From: Notospermus geniculatus
Lineage: Eukaryota; Nemertea; Pilidiophora; Heteronemertea; Lineidae
Length of the DNA: 64,000 bases
Direction: 5' to 3'
Assembly: GCA_002633025.1 (NCBI GenBank)
Contig: NMRB01001814.1
Location: 2,962-66,961 of the forward strand
Below, piece after piece: positions 11,580-21,945 of the stretch. The translations under genes and the position numbers were made by a program. Numbering within the stretch: the stretch's first letter is position 1; every line of letters begins with the position of its first letter. The notes below the pieces were generated by a model that ran no database searches, was not told where the DNA came from, and saw only the letters and a list, made by a program, of their open reading frames with translations.

Positions 11580-12553
11580 TTCTCGCCAAAATTGGAACAG
11601 AGCTGTTGTCGTTGAAGTGAGAGGTGACAGCTCGCTCGTCAGGTGAATGACATTCCGGTGAAGCTCTCAAGTTATCTCGCGTGATTGGTTTAACTCTCTG
11701 CGTCAGGAGCCATCGACGAGGCCGCTTCTCCAAGTTGCTGGTCAAACTCTTTGACGGAAGAAACAAGGAGACTTGTACCCTGACAAGGAGAATGTACTCC
11801 GACAGCAGCCGGAGTAACGTTTTTGAATGTTCCCCATCTGTGAGTGTTCCCCTATACTGCCTGACGGAATAAGCTGCGATTTGACGAGACGGGATAAACA
11901 GAGATTTATCTGCCAGAGCTTCCCAAACAAGGTTAACACTGGCAGATGTCACACCTGATCTAGGTTTTCTTGGTGGGGATGGGGTGGCAGTCTTTCGCAA
12001 ATACAATTTCATCCTGCGTTTCTCTGGGCCTTGTTGACCATTCCATCTTCTGCAAGTTGTTTTAGTGATTGTGCCTAAAGGAGGCCCTTATCAGGTCCGA
12101 AAATTTGCAGAATTTTAGATGACTGTCTTGGTTTTTGATATACCGTGTGTCGTTTGTGTGCTGTTATAACCATTCGTTTCTCTGCGTGGGTTGCAGCTAG
12201 TTTTATTGTTCTATAAAGATTTATAGCAGGGTTATAAGATCGAAAATAAAGTTCATCATAACGCTTGGTAATTACACGACGACTGCATTAATTACCACGT
12301 AATATCGTATCCTACGCACAGACTATCTGCATACGATGACGAAGACATTGATCTCGGAGAAATCCTTGGTAATCTTTGCCATCATTATTGGGTATGACTT
12401 GTAGGCGTCTGGATTAATCCGCTCTCAGAGTAAGCATGATCGATGATGAGATCAAGATGTCTTTTTACCGAATGATAGACAGGAGTCGGCTATCAATCTC
12501 CTTCTTACTGGCAGTTACTCAAGCGTTATTAGGAGTTAACGGCGATTGAGCCA
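11580..12553. repeat. Tandem duplication, unit B (about 0.97 kb)
   Basis: Direct copy of 10658-11574, offset 922 at the start and 980 at the end, so B has about 58 bp extra. The extra pieces include GAATGTTCCCCATCTGTGAG and a block with ACACTGGCAGATGTCACACC. The first piece recurs at about 45911-45930, so the family is dispersed. A 157-codon frame on the - strand is not preserved in unit A. Confidence 0.8.
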
Positions 12554-12708
12554 GACTGATTCTACGTGGACGATTTGGTGGAGAGGAGGCGACAATATTA
12601 GTACGAGGAAGTGGGCTATAGACCTTGGGAACTGGAATAGTCAAATAGAAGAGTGCAACGGGAATACATCGGTCAACGACAACTTACCTGGCGAAGTTGA
12701 GGTACCTC

Positions 12709-12980
12709 CTTGTTTGGGATACCTCTTGTTTGGGATACCAGCTTGTTTGGATACCCCATGTTTGGGATATTCCCTTGTTTGGGATACCCCTTGTTTGGGA
12801 TACCCTCCTGTTTAGGATATTCCCTTGTTTGGGATACACCTTGCTTGGGATACCCCCTTGTTTTCGACCCCCCCCCCCGTGTTTGGGAACCGTGTTTGGG
12901 ATACCCCCTTGTATGGGATACATCTTTCTTTCGGATACCCTTTGTTTGGGGTACCCTTGTTCGGAAACCCCCTTTTTGAG
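12709..12980. repeat. Minisatellite, about 17-18-bp unit
   Basis: Around fifteen copies of CTTGTTTGGGATACCCC with single-base variants, interrupted by a run of C at about 12870-12880. The array is open in several frames on both strands, giving periodic peptides of the PKQGYPKQG and FGIPLVWDT kind. These are by-products of a non-multiple-of-three repeat without stops. Confidence 0.9.
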
Positions 12981-12984
12981 CATC

Positions 12985-14035
12985 TCCCGTGCAAAAAAGC
13001 TTCATCAGTCTTTTAATCGTCTCCTGTTGACAGTCAATTCACCCCATTTTCTGCCTCTCCCTGCACCTGTAATGCTCGTTCCGTCCATTTCGTCATGCCG
13101 TCACGGAACTCACACATTACTGGATAAACACCATATCATCAGGATGATAAAACGTTCAAGCAAAGATTACCCACCACCTGCCATTTCCGTGGAATATTTC
13201 TTAATGGATAGATAGAGAGAAAAAAAGATGCTCGTCATTCCACGAAGCACAGAACGGCAATCAGTGTAAAAGCAAAGCCGGAACCTCTGGGGCTGGTTTA
13301 AAGTTGTTACTGTCTTTCACCATCACAGTCGGCAGATAATCAAATCTGTCAGATATCTTGTCGGCTCATCATCTTCATCGATCCTTTGTGCAAACAGAAT
13401 AATGATGGCCCGGGAGTTAACAAGTTTAAAAACCTGGATGAACCAGCGATTCACGACATGTTCGTGTTTGGCTGCCGCCTTGTCGTATTTCTCCTAGTTG
13501 TTACCTTTAATAAGACATGAGAATGCAACCTGATTCCCTCAGGAGTTGCAGAACGTGATTCGCGTGATTTGTGCCTCCCAGAACCAGCAGGAAATGTGAA
13601 CAGCGAGAGATTCGATAATTGCATGGCTGAGACTTGATGGGTTCATGAAAAATGGATGCATTTCGCAATCTTCTTTATTTTCATTGATTAAAAAGTTTGA
13701 AGATCGCGTGGCTCTGACGTTTTAGCTGCGTCTGGGACTCGAATCAAATATCACTACATTAGATGTAAGCACAACGCATTTAGCTAACGGCGCCAGTATA
13801 GCAATAAAGAATTCGCTGCGGCCAGACTCAACTTTCAGCCAATCAGAAGAGTGTTTCGTGCACATGACCGGCGCTGAACAGCCAATCGTTATACCGGCGC
13901 TGAACAGCCAATCGTTATCAGCAACTGGTCTTGGTGAACCTAATATCAATCGTGTGATTTCATATCGGCGTAAGAGTCTGGGCAGGGAGGTTCTAAAAAG
14001 ATGCATCATTAAAAGCTCCCGTCCTTCTGATCTTG
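12985..14035. other. Mostly plain sequence; one short direct repeat
   Basis: The only structure I see is a 26-bp tandem pair at 13868-13919 (CGGCGCTGAACAGCCAATCG core, each with a CCAAT word). No gene evident. Confidence 0.5.
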
Positions 14036-14037
14036 CC

Positions 14038-14330
14038 TAGCATGGCCTTGGCAGCAATGTAGCATGCCTTGGCACCAATGTAGCATGGCCGTTGCACCAA
14101 TCTTGGCACCAAATATAGTATGGCCTTGGCACCAACGTAGCATGGATTTGGCAGCAATGTAGCATGGCCTTGGCACCAATGTAGCATGGCCGTGGCACCA
14201 ATCTTGGCACTCAAAATAGCATGTTACGTATGGCCGTAGGCACCAATTTAGCATGATCTTGGCACCAATGTATCATGGCCTTGGTCCAATTTAGCATGGC
14301 CTTGGCAACATGTACCATGTGACCACATGG
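14038..14330. repeat. Minisatellite, about 21-23-bp unit
   Basis: About twelve copies of TAGCATGGCCTTGGCACCAA then TG, with variants (GGCAGCAATG, GGCCGTTGCACC). The last copies decay near TACCATGTGACCACATGG. Non-coding. Confidence 0.9.
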
Positions 14331-14706
14331 ACCAGAAGTAACATGTAAATAACGTCCTTGAAAACTGACAGTTCAGATAAGTTAGTGCAATTATTGTAAT
14401 TAGCCTCCCGCATGCAATATTCATTTATTAAACCTCTAATAGAGTCAAAAAGGTTGATAAGTGTGACATGTCATTCCCTGAATCAAGTCATATTTCAAAC
14501 GATTCGACGTCAGCTGCAGCGAAGCGTTTTACCCGCGGGTGGTAAAACCATTTTTATCTTAAACTCCCGCAGTTGATCAATTTAAAAGTCAATCATTGTT
14601 GATAGTCTTACTAAGATTGGCACATAATCTTAGGTTACGAATGGCACACGGAGAGCAATCTCGAAATGTGCTTCAAAATGCTCAAGTAATCGATGACAAA
14701 AATACC
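14331..14706. other. No recognisable feature
   Basis: AT-rich unique sequence. Nothing seen beyond a CCCGCGGGTGG word at about 14532. Confidence 0.5.
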
Positions 14707-14853
14707 TTAGGCCTGCTTTCCATTTGCGCGTTTCCGTGCGCGGAAACGCCCGAAAGCATTGTTTTTTTCCGCGCCGTGACCAACGAAGCGGAAACAAACA
14801 ATGCTTTGGAGCGTTTCAGCGCACGGAAACGCGCAAATGGAAAGCAGGCCTTA
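14707..14853. mobile_element. Foldback MITE, 147 bp
   Basis: Left TTAGGCCTGCTTTCCATTTG then CGCGTTTCCGTGCGC; right GCGCACGGAAACGCGCAAAT then GGAAAGCAGGCCTTA. A second internal inverted pair (AAGCATTGTTTTTTTCC versus GGAAACAAACAATGCTTT) makes the whole element one long hairpin. CCTTAG occurs at both edges. Confidence 0.85.
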
Positions 14854-14892
14854 GACGGTTTGCCTTTAGGCGGATTGCACTATGTCATGCCT

Positions 14893-15038
14893 CATTTATT
14901 GTCTGTCATTGCGGCCACCGATATCGCTAGCAGGATTTAGGAGAGAGATGATCTCCAAGTTTATCCATTTATTGTCTATCATTGCGGCCACCGATATCGC
15001 TAGCAGGATTTAGAAGAGGGATGATCTCCACGTTTATC
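14893..15038. repeat. Tandem pair, 73-bp unit
   Basis: Two near-identical copies containing CATTGCGGCCACCGATATCG then CTAGCAGGATTTAG. The second copy has AAGAGG where the first has GAGAGA. Confidence 0.85.
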
Positions 15039-15439
15039 CACAGTTTCGTCTTTCAGATAAAACAGGAGTTGGTTCAGACGACAGTGTGATACAGGCTGCA
15101 AACAAATTTCGATTGACAAATTGGTCTGGTGGGTTTTACCAAAGGCTTCCTCATCTGTGTGTTAATCTTTGGTAAATGTTAATGGTTGTATTAAGCCGAC
15201 AAGATCACCAGACATCAAAATCTCGTTCACGGTTTGTGACAAATCAAAATCTCGTCCACGGTTTGTGACAAATTTGACACTAGGAAAAGAACAATACAAC
15301 TCAGTTTCATGAAAGTGAGCAACTCGAGTTTCCTATTGATTCCAATTTCGAGATGAATTAGATTCCGTCATTTCCCAGCCAACATCGATATTTTTCTTTC
15401 CAAATGCCTGGTTATCCATTTAATTTGACACTACGGGGC
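15039..15439. other. Plain sequence with a 30-bp tandem pair
   Basis: 15213-15273 is two copies of a 30-bp unit around AAAATCTCGTCCACGGTTTG. Otherwise nothing is seen. Confidence 0.5.
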
Positions 15440-15690
15440 ACTGCCGAAGCAGAGTACCATTGTAATTGACAGCATAGTATATAAACTGCCAAAGCAAAGT
15501 TATGTTGAAATTGACGTTATAGTTATGAACTGCTAAAGCGTATTCAGTACCATTGAAGTTGACATATAGTATATGAACTGCCAAAGCAAGTGCCCATTGA
15601 AACCGACACCGTATCTGCTAAAGCAAAATACTATTGAAATTGACATTATAGTATATGAACTGCTAAAGCTAAACGCCATTGTACTGATAA
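15440..15690. repeat. Degenerate tandem repeat, about 50-60-bp unit
   Basis: Repeated phrase TGCCAAAGCAAAGTACCATT then GAAATTGACATTATAGTATA, in about five imperfect copies. A related stray copy lies at about 16010-16050. Confidence 0.7.
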
Positions 15691-15695
15691 AAAGT

Positions 15696-15973
15696 GGGCC
15701 GCGCATGAGTGCAATTTTGCCTCCAACTATGGAGATTTTTGCCTCCTACGTGCAAATGTCATCGTGTGCGGTGGTCGGAGGCAGAGGCGGAGACGGATTT
15801 TTCGCCTCCAACGCAGATTAAACATGACGGAATTACGTCAGGCCGCATCTACAGGAGACAATTTGCAATCATGTGCGGCGACTGACGCACTGTGTGCGGT
15901 GACAGAATGCTGAGACAAAAAAACTTCTATGGAGGCAACGTCAGAGACAGAACTGCACTCGTGTGCGGCAGGC
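15696..15973. mobile_element. Probable foldback MITE, 278 bp
   Basis: Left GGGCCGCGCATGAGTGCAAT then TTTGCCTCCA; right TGGAGGCAACGTC...ACTGCACTCGTGTGCGGCAGGC (broken by about ten bases). Several internal copies of GTGTGCGG. Inverted similarity is imperfect but extends over about 45 bp. Confidence 0.55.
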
Positions 15974-16693
15974 TTTAGTGTGATATTGAACTCCTCTAGC
16001 AAAGTAAACTAAACAAGTATATGGACTGCGAGTGCCTATTGAAATTGACACACAAGTAGAACCATCGTTCTCCCCAGCACGGTTCAGCGTCTATCATGGA
16101 TGCAGTAAGTTTTGTTCAGCAGTAATTGTACAAGTAATTGTTTAGTCGAAATCGAATCACCATCATTTACCGGGTAGGCCTACCTATAAAACAATGTCAC
16201 ATCGAGTTCCCTCTGAACGTATTCTAGCTAACCAACTTTGTGGATGTGGGTTTGCGGTTGTAAATTACACAGTCTGTCCTTTTTCTGAAATTTGTTTCAA
16301 CGTGAATCCCTACATTCAATCACCATATGCACCCCCCTTCTGCTTATGTCATGACGTTAATTCTACGCCATCATTCCCAGCACAATAACTTTATCTCACT
16401 CAAAATCCAACTTGTTTTCATTCCCATATCAAACGCGTTATTAATTCGTTAACTTCTCTGCCTTGACACAAATCGACCGCAGCTTAAGTGATTGATACAC
16501 ATCTAAGACGTGGGGAAATTGAAATATCACCACAATCTATCATTATCCGACATCATTAATTTCACATCTTCTACTGACTGCCTTCCGAGGGAAATCAACT
16601 TAAATGACCGCAGTCACGGAAAACTTATGAATAAGTTCTCAACGGATACCAAATTACTGAACGACCAAACATTTCACGCCTTCTACAGACGAT
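15974..16693. other. No recognisable feature
   Basis: Unique sequence; short open frames only (up to 84 codons at 16510-16764) without recognisable motifs. Confidence 0.45.
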
Positions 16694-17025
16694 TCAGGAG
16701 CCATGTTCCCGAAGCCATCGTTAGGTTAACGATGTCGTTAAAACTGGGAAAATGCATAGCGTAACGTCGGGAACATGGGTCCTGGGGTAGCGAGCATAAA
16801 GGGGTCGTAACCCTACGTCAGGCCTAAACCAGGCGTATAGTGCTGGTCGAGGATAGGGCATCGACCAGCACTACGCCTGGCTTAGGCCTGACGTAGGGTT
16901 ACGACCCCTTTATGCTCGCTACCCCTGGTTCGCTAATATGCCGTATCTTGACGCTGACTGATTTGCGATCTGTACTGCAAATCAGCCAGCGCCACGATAT
17001 GGCAGGCAAGGGAACCAGGCTATTA
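16694..17025. repeat. Chain of three abutting hairpins
   Basis: First hairpin 16694-16785 with arms CAGGAGCCATGTTCCCGA and inverse. Second 16782-16928 with 67-bp arms starting CTGGGGTAGCGAGCATAAAG and a 10-bp loop. Third 16923-17025 with arms CCTGGTTCGCTAATATG-like and GGGAACCAGG, and inner arms GACTGATTTGC/GCAAATCAGCC. Neighbouring hairpins share a few bases (CCTGG or CCCTGG), suggesting successive insertion at the end of the previous one. The third resembles the mini-element at 47061-47139. Confidence 0.8.
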
Positions 17026-17054
17026 GCGTAAATAAAGTGGATTCTCACATGACC

Positions 17055-17265
17055 ACTGGGGGTTGTTCAATAGGAGCTGTCAGCGAGTTGACCAATAGGT
17101 GTCACTACAGCCCAATTCAATGCATATAGCGGACCCAGTCATTATTGAGTGACCGAGCAGCAATCACGTAGATTTTCCTGTACATTGGTCCGCTAGAACT
17201 TTGCTGCCATCTGTTGGCAATATGCGCGGTTGACTGCTCCTATTGGTCGTTCAACCCGCCACGTC
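17055..17265. mobile_element. Weak foldback, about 210 bp
   Basis: Left GGTTGTTCAATAGGAGCTGT and right GACTGCTCCTATTGGTCGTT then CAACCC are imperfect inverted repeats. Spacer non-coding. Superfamily unknown. Confidence 0.4.
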
Positions 17266-17739
17266 TATTGAGCATACATAACCGGTTTAACCAACAGTGG
17301 TTACAATCCGCTTTTGTTAAACTCACCCACCAGCACAACAACGCGACTCCAACCCCTCAATCCTCTGTCCGCGTACACGTTGCCATTGAACCAATCACTG
17401 AAGGTTATATCAATTTACGAGTTCCGTGAGTTCAAAGGGAAAACTTTCTTGCAAACAACTATCTCTTACTAAACACATTCCCTGCAGCACTAATGACAAG
17501 GAAAATAAAGAAGACAGGCAGGAGCCAATATCGGAAGGAGAATGAGCGACGGCTGGGGAAAGTAAGTTGATGACTATCATTCAGGGAAATCAGTCGGCAA
17601 GTTCGTGATACGACCAAGATTTGTGTGGAGGAACGATCGATGTGTAGACAAGGTATCGTCATTCTATCTTAAGGGATCAATCAACTCGACTCTGTCAAGT
17701 AGTGAAGGATTAAGAAATACGAGAGGGGAATTCTCGACA
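17266..17739. other. No recognisable feature
   Basis: No gene, repeat or hairpin seen. Confidence 0.5.
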
Positions 17740-18004
17740 AAACCTGGCATTCAAAAGGGTTCGGAGAAACTCATTCTCTGAGTGCAAGTACCTTGTATCA
17801 CCTTTTCTCGTGTTATCTATTTTAATCTGAGTGCCGTCTGCTACTCAAGAAAGCAATTTTCGAATGGACGTCACACGGCATATGCAAGAATTGAAAACCT
17901 GAAGGATTTAAGTGCACGAAGTCATCTGAGTGCAAGTAAAGAACACGAGTGTCACCTTTTTGTCCTACTGCATCCAATTTAACCTTCCGTCAATTGCCGG
18001 AAAA
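17740..18004. repeat. 265-bp direct repeat, copy 1
   Basis: As far as I can read it, identical to 18531-18795 (offset 791). It contains a 66-codon open frame that is therefore also duplicated. The second copy starts exactly at the edge of a run of N, so this is probably an assembly duplication, not biology. Confidence 0.9.
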
Positions 18005-18484
18005 CAGTGTTTCAGCCAGGATTTTAAAAAGGCAGGGAAGAGACGCCTCCATTCTCAAAAAGGCAGGGTGCTATGATAGCCCATGCCCTGCTTTGGTTCT
18101 CAGCTACCAAGGCCCAAGGGCATTCAGGCATGTCACGACGCAAGTCGGACTCTGATCGTCTACACACCAATGGACATTTTCTGCTTCGAGGATCAAAGGG
18201 TTAAATCACAACAGTAGGTGTATGTACTGTAAAAAAATCAAGGAGAATGTTGATCATGCTGACTCTGAGCAAAACTTCATAGTCTAGGCCTATACAATGT
18301 AAGGTGATTACAGTCATAGTGATCAAGGGGTTAAAACTTCAAATGTGGTCAGCGGGTTGGAAAGGGTTAAACAGGACGTATTTCCAAAAACAACTAATGC
18401 CAATACCTTGTAAAACCCCAAAAATAACCAGTGCATAAGATGTCTTATCAGCTGAAAGTTCAGGGCAGCTGAGTATCAGATCCA
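18005..18484. other. Plain sequence between the duplicated blocks
   Basis: A short direct pair AAAAAGGCAGGGAAG/AAAAAGGCAGGGTGC lies at about 18025-18070. Nothing else seen. Confidence 0.5.
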
Positions 18485-18530
18485 NNNNNNNNNNNNNNNN
18501 NNNNNNNNNNNNNNNNNNNNNNNNNNNNNN
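18485..18530. other. Assembly gap (46 N)
   Basis: Run of unknown bases. Open frames crossing it are meaningless. Confidence 1.
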
Positions 18531-18795
18531 AAACCTGGCATTCAAAAGGGTTCGGAGAAACTCATTCTCTGAGTGCAAGTACCTTGTATCACCTTTTCTC
18601 GTGTTATCTATTTTAATCTGAGTGCCGTCTGCTACTCAAGAAAGCAATTTTCGAATGGACGTCACACGGCATATGCAAGAATTGAAAACCTGAAGGATTT
18701 AAGTGCACGAAGTCATCTGAGTGCAAGTAAAGAACACGAGTGTCACCTTTTTGTCCTACTGCATCCAATTTAACCTTCCGTCAATTGCCGGAAAA
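18531..18795. repeat. 265-bp direct repeat, copy 2
   Basis: Begins at the first base after the gap and matches 17740-18004, then diverges after CAATTGCCGGAAAA. Confidence 0.9.
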
Positions 18796-20704
18796 GGAAA
18801 GTGGTTTTTAAATGTGTAGGCGTCTCACGTCGTCACGCGGTGACGGCATAATGCAATATTTGATTACAACTTTCTCCCAGGTGTCCCACAAGGTTTAATA
18901 TCCTTTCCTTCAGAAAATCCAATTCACAAGAACATTTGACGAGTTCAAACCTCGGAAGTTCACCAGCGATAACTATACGATATTACAACTTGAACTCGTG
19001 ACTGGAAAACATCTGATCGCCCGCACAAGTCCGGATTAAACCACCGCCTCATTCAAGATGAAGCCATCAAAGAATTAGTTGCTGCCCATCATTCTGAAAC
19101 CTTTCCACCTCCATTTTTAACACCCCATTGGGCTTCAGTCCTGATCGATGGAAAACTCGCCCGGAGGCTGTCAACGGTACCGAATAGAAGCTTAGTGATC
19201 GAGGTCGCCATGATTCTCTCATTGCTTGCCTGAGGTGAAAAATTCCCTCGGCCATATCATGAGAGAAAGCTGAATCCGTACAAGTGCACTTCTCTTCCAT
19301 TTTTATGCACTTGTTGCTGGAGGATTATTCAGTTCCACATCGGCATTGTCGAGTTTGACATCACCTACAACAAAAAAGCTACATCAGATTTGAACCAAAC
19401 GAACTTGCTTCAAGAAGTGACTCAGATTTTTCACCATTTTCCCCAGCTGCTAGAAGTAATGGCTTCCTCTATTGATTGCGAGATTTCGATATGCTGTTGA
19501 TGCGCAAAGTGCGGGACAGCAGCATTCGAAAACTTCGGGTCTTTCCTCACTGTTCCATAAAGATGGTTCTGCCGAAGGCATTCTTGGCACTTCATCTAAA
19601 GGGACTGACCTTTCTCTGTGTGTTGGTAAAGGAGCAGAACAAAGACTATTCCAAAGCGAGAACGAAGACGAGGTTCAAAACCAAAGACATGCCACATCCA
19701 GCATTGTTTCGCTTACCAATAAGTAGTTCGCTTTGTATGAACCATTGTGTGGAACCCACAATCGAAGGCTGATACAAAAAGAGCTAAGCAAGAGCGAAGC
19801 ACTCGATGGTGATTCCTCAGTCTCTGACGAGACTTCACAAGAACTCGTATTAATGTCACCAGACGGTTTCCAGACATTCTACTTCGATTCCCCGAAGTTT
19901 ATCACTCATTGAGACGTCAGAACAGCCAACTTGGCAATCCTGTAGCTTGCAATGTCGTCAAAACGTTCCCCGTTCATTTCTCACTACGATATGTCATTTT
20001 ACAGCCAATAACAGAGTAAGGTTTCAGAACGACATCACACCTGTCACTTTAAAGGTCAGAGGTCAATAGTAAAGGCAACAGGGAGGAAGAAATAAGACTC
20101 GAGTACGCCATCTTTACGTTTTTATCCCACGCATCCCTTGATGAACATCTTCGCTATTAATCTTAATTAATCTGATGGATCCGTATCAGTTTTTGGCCAG
20201 AAACCTCGATTGATATCACTACATTTCGCTTAGAAATTGATGAACGGAGCGTAAAGATAGATGGAAAGACGCTTCATCGTGTAGCAGATAGGCATCAGCC
20301 TAATTGAAATTTGATTGAGACGCCTGGTTTACTTAACATACATCTCCGATGCTCTTTGATCTTTCTGAACAATTTATTCTAACGAAAATGATTTACCTTC
20401 GACGCACTCGCGAGTTTTTCATTGATGATCGAGGGTACCACCTTAATTGAACATAATGTACTTTGCTTGAATTCCTTTTGATGGGATACAAGCTGCAAAA
20501 TCTGGATACGAGGCGGAGAAAAAGGTCAATGTAGTTTGATAGAAAAGAACTAAAAGAAAAATGTACTTTAAATGAAGAAATGCATCCTTCTTCTCCACTC
20601 TCATGAGAAGGAGAACAGCAGATAAGCGTCGAAGCTTAGGTATGGGCGGTTATGACCGCAAATAAAAAGGTTACAGAATAAAGGACTTTGTTATTTATTC
20701 GTTG
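18796..20704. other. No proven gene; possible signal-peptide-like start at 19563
   Basis: About 1.9 kb without repeats. An ATG near 19563 opens a + strand frame whose first residues, MVLPKAFLALHLKGLTFLCV, are hydrophobic like a signal peptide. The frame ends at 19772 and is followed by basic residues. A second frame (19472-19726) overlaps it. No domain recognised, so not called as a gene. Confidence 0.3.
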
Positions 20705-20990
20705 TGATGTGATCTCGAGGCGCAGCTAAGAAAGACGTTGGGCGGCGCTGCAGTCTTCGGAAAGACCTCGAGGCGCAGCTAAGATAGACGTTGGGCGGCG
20801 CTGCAGTCGTCAGGATGAACTCGAGTCGTAGTTAAGAAAAGCATTAGGCGGCGCTGCAGTCGTTGGGACGATCTCGAGTCGTAGTTAAGAAAGACGTTGG
20901 GCGGCGCTGTAGTGCCATCGGAGAGATCTCGAGTCGTAGCTAAGAAGGACGATGAGCGGTGCTGCATTCGAAAAGATGATCTGGAGACAA
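20705..20990. repeat. Tandem repeat, about 58-60-bp unit, five copies
   Basis: Unit contains GATCTCGAGGCGCAGCTAAG, then AAAGACGTTGGGCGGCGCTG and CAGTCGT. Later copies carry TCGTAGTTAAG in place of GCGCAGCTAAG. A - strand frame spans the array only because the unit lacks stops in one frame. Confidence 0.9.
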
Positions 20991-21832
20991 CCACCCGTAC
21001 GGTCGAACCATTTCTGACGCAATACAGCTGTAAAATCCTATTCATCCATTAAACAAAGCGTGGAAGACAGATTGTTTCAGCATTGACGTCAGATCGCTTG
21101 CAAGATGCATCCATTTTGGTGTCGTTGGAGCATGTTGTACAAAATTTATTCCGATGGTAAATATGCCGATCATATTTCATGGAGAAGAGACGTCGATTAA
21201 TCCTGGGTTCGTAATTGATTTTGACAGGTGAGAGCTGAATGAATCAATCATTGCTAAACATGTTGCTAAAAATGTTAACAAAAACCTCCAGCACGCTCCG
21301 TTATCGCTAAGGCAATTGAGATGGAAAAGACAGAGTACGTGGTGTCAGTCTTCAAGACAGGACACACGACAAACAAACTGGTGAACAACACGTAAAAAAA
21401 ACACCTGACAGGAAAGTAGGTTCAAAGTTAGTCGGACCGTAGCTCAAGGGTCGGCATCCTAAGATGTTCCCTTGTTTTTGTATTTTGTCTCCAAGCAGGA
21501 AACGAGGACTCTTTACGAAATGAACGATGATGAAAAAGTAAAAGTGACGACGTTGACGAAAAACTACAAACCCTGTGGGGTTTGTTTTTAAACATATTTA
21601 CCTAATGGAGTCTTCAGCTTGAGTGGAGACCTGGAAATAGATGAAAAGAAAGGTGTGTCTATAATTGTTGCACCAAGATATGGGGCAATTGAGAATGACT
21701 CGTAGTTTGTTGAACTCTGTATTTTAATGTTTTTAATGACTAGGTAAATCGATAAAAACGGACTTCCTTGTTTTGCATCAGCTGATTGGCATCTCTTTTA
21801 AAGAGGAAACCACATATCTTTTTATCTCGACA
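20991..21832. other. No recognisable feature
   Basis: Unique sequence, nothing seen. Confidence 0.5.
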
Positions 21833-21945
21833 GGGCGGAGCAAAGCAACCTAATGACACCGCGTCACAACATGACGCAGTAAAACAGGAACAAACGCGGA
21901 AAAAAGGTACAACCGCTCACAGCGCCTCCAAGCGGCAGTAGTTCT
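21833..21945. repeat. Partial copy of the 28091-28218 MITE family
   Basis: Contains GGAGCAAAGCAACCTAATGA and GGTACAACCGCTCACAGCGC then C, matching the right half of the element at 28091-28218. The other terminus is not found. Confidence 0.45.

Noticed and set aside
12673-13215. Frames of 99-172 codons on both strands around the 17-18-bp minisatellite
   Set aside because: They are produced by a stop-free repeat read in several frames, and the peptides are periodic.
18339-18578. A 79-codon - strand frame
   Set aside because: It crosses the 46-N gap.
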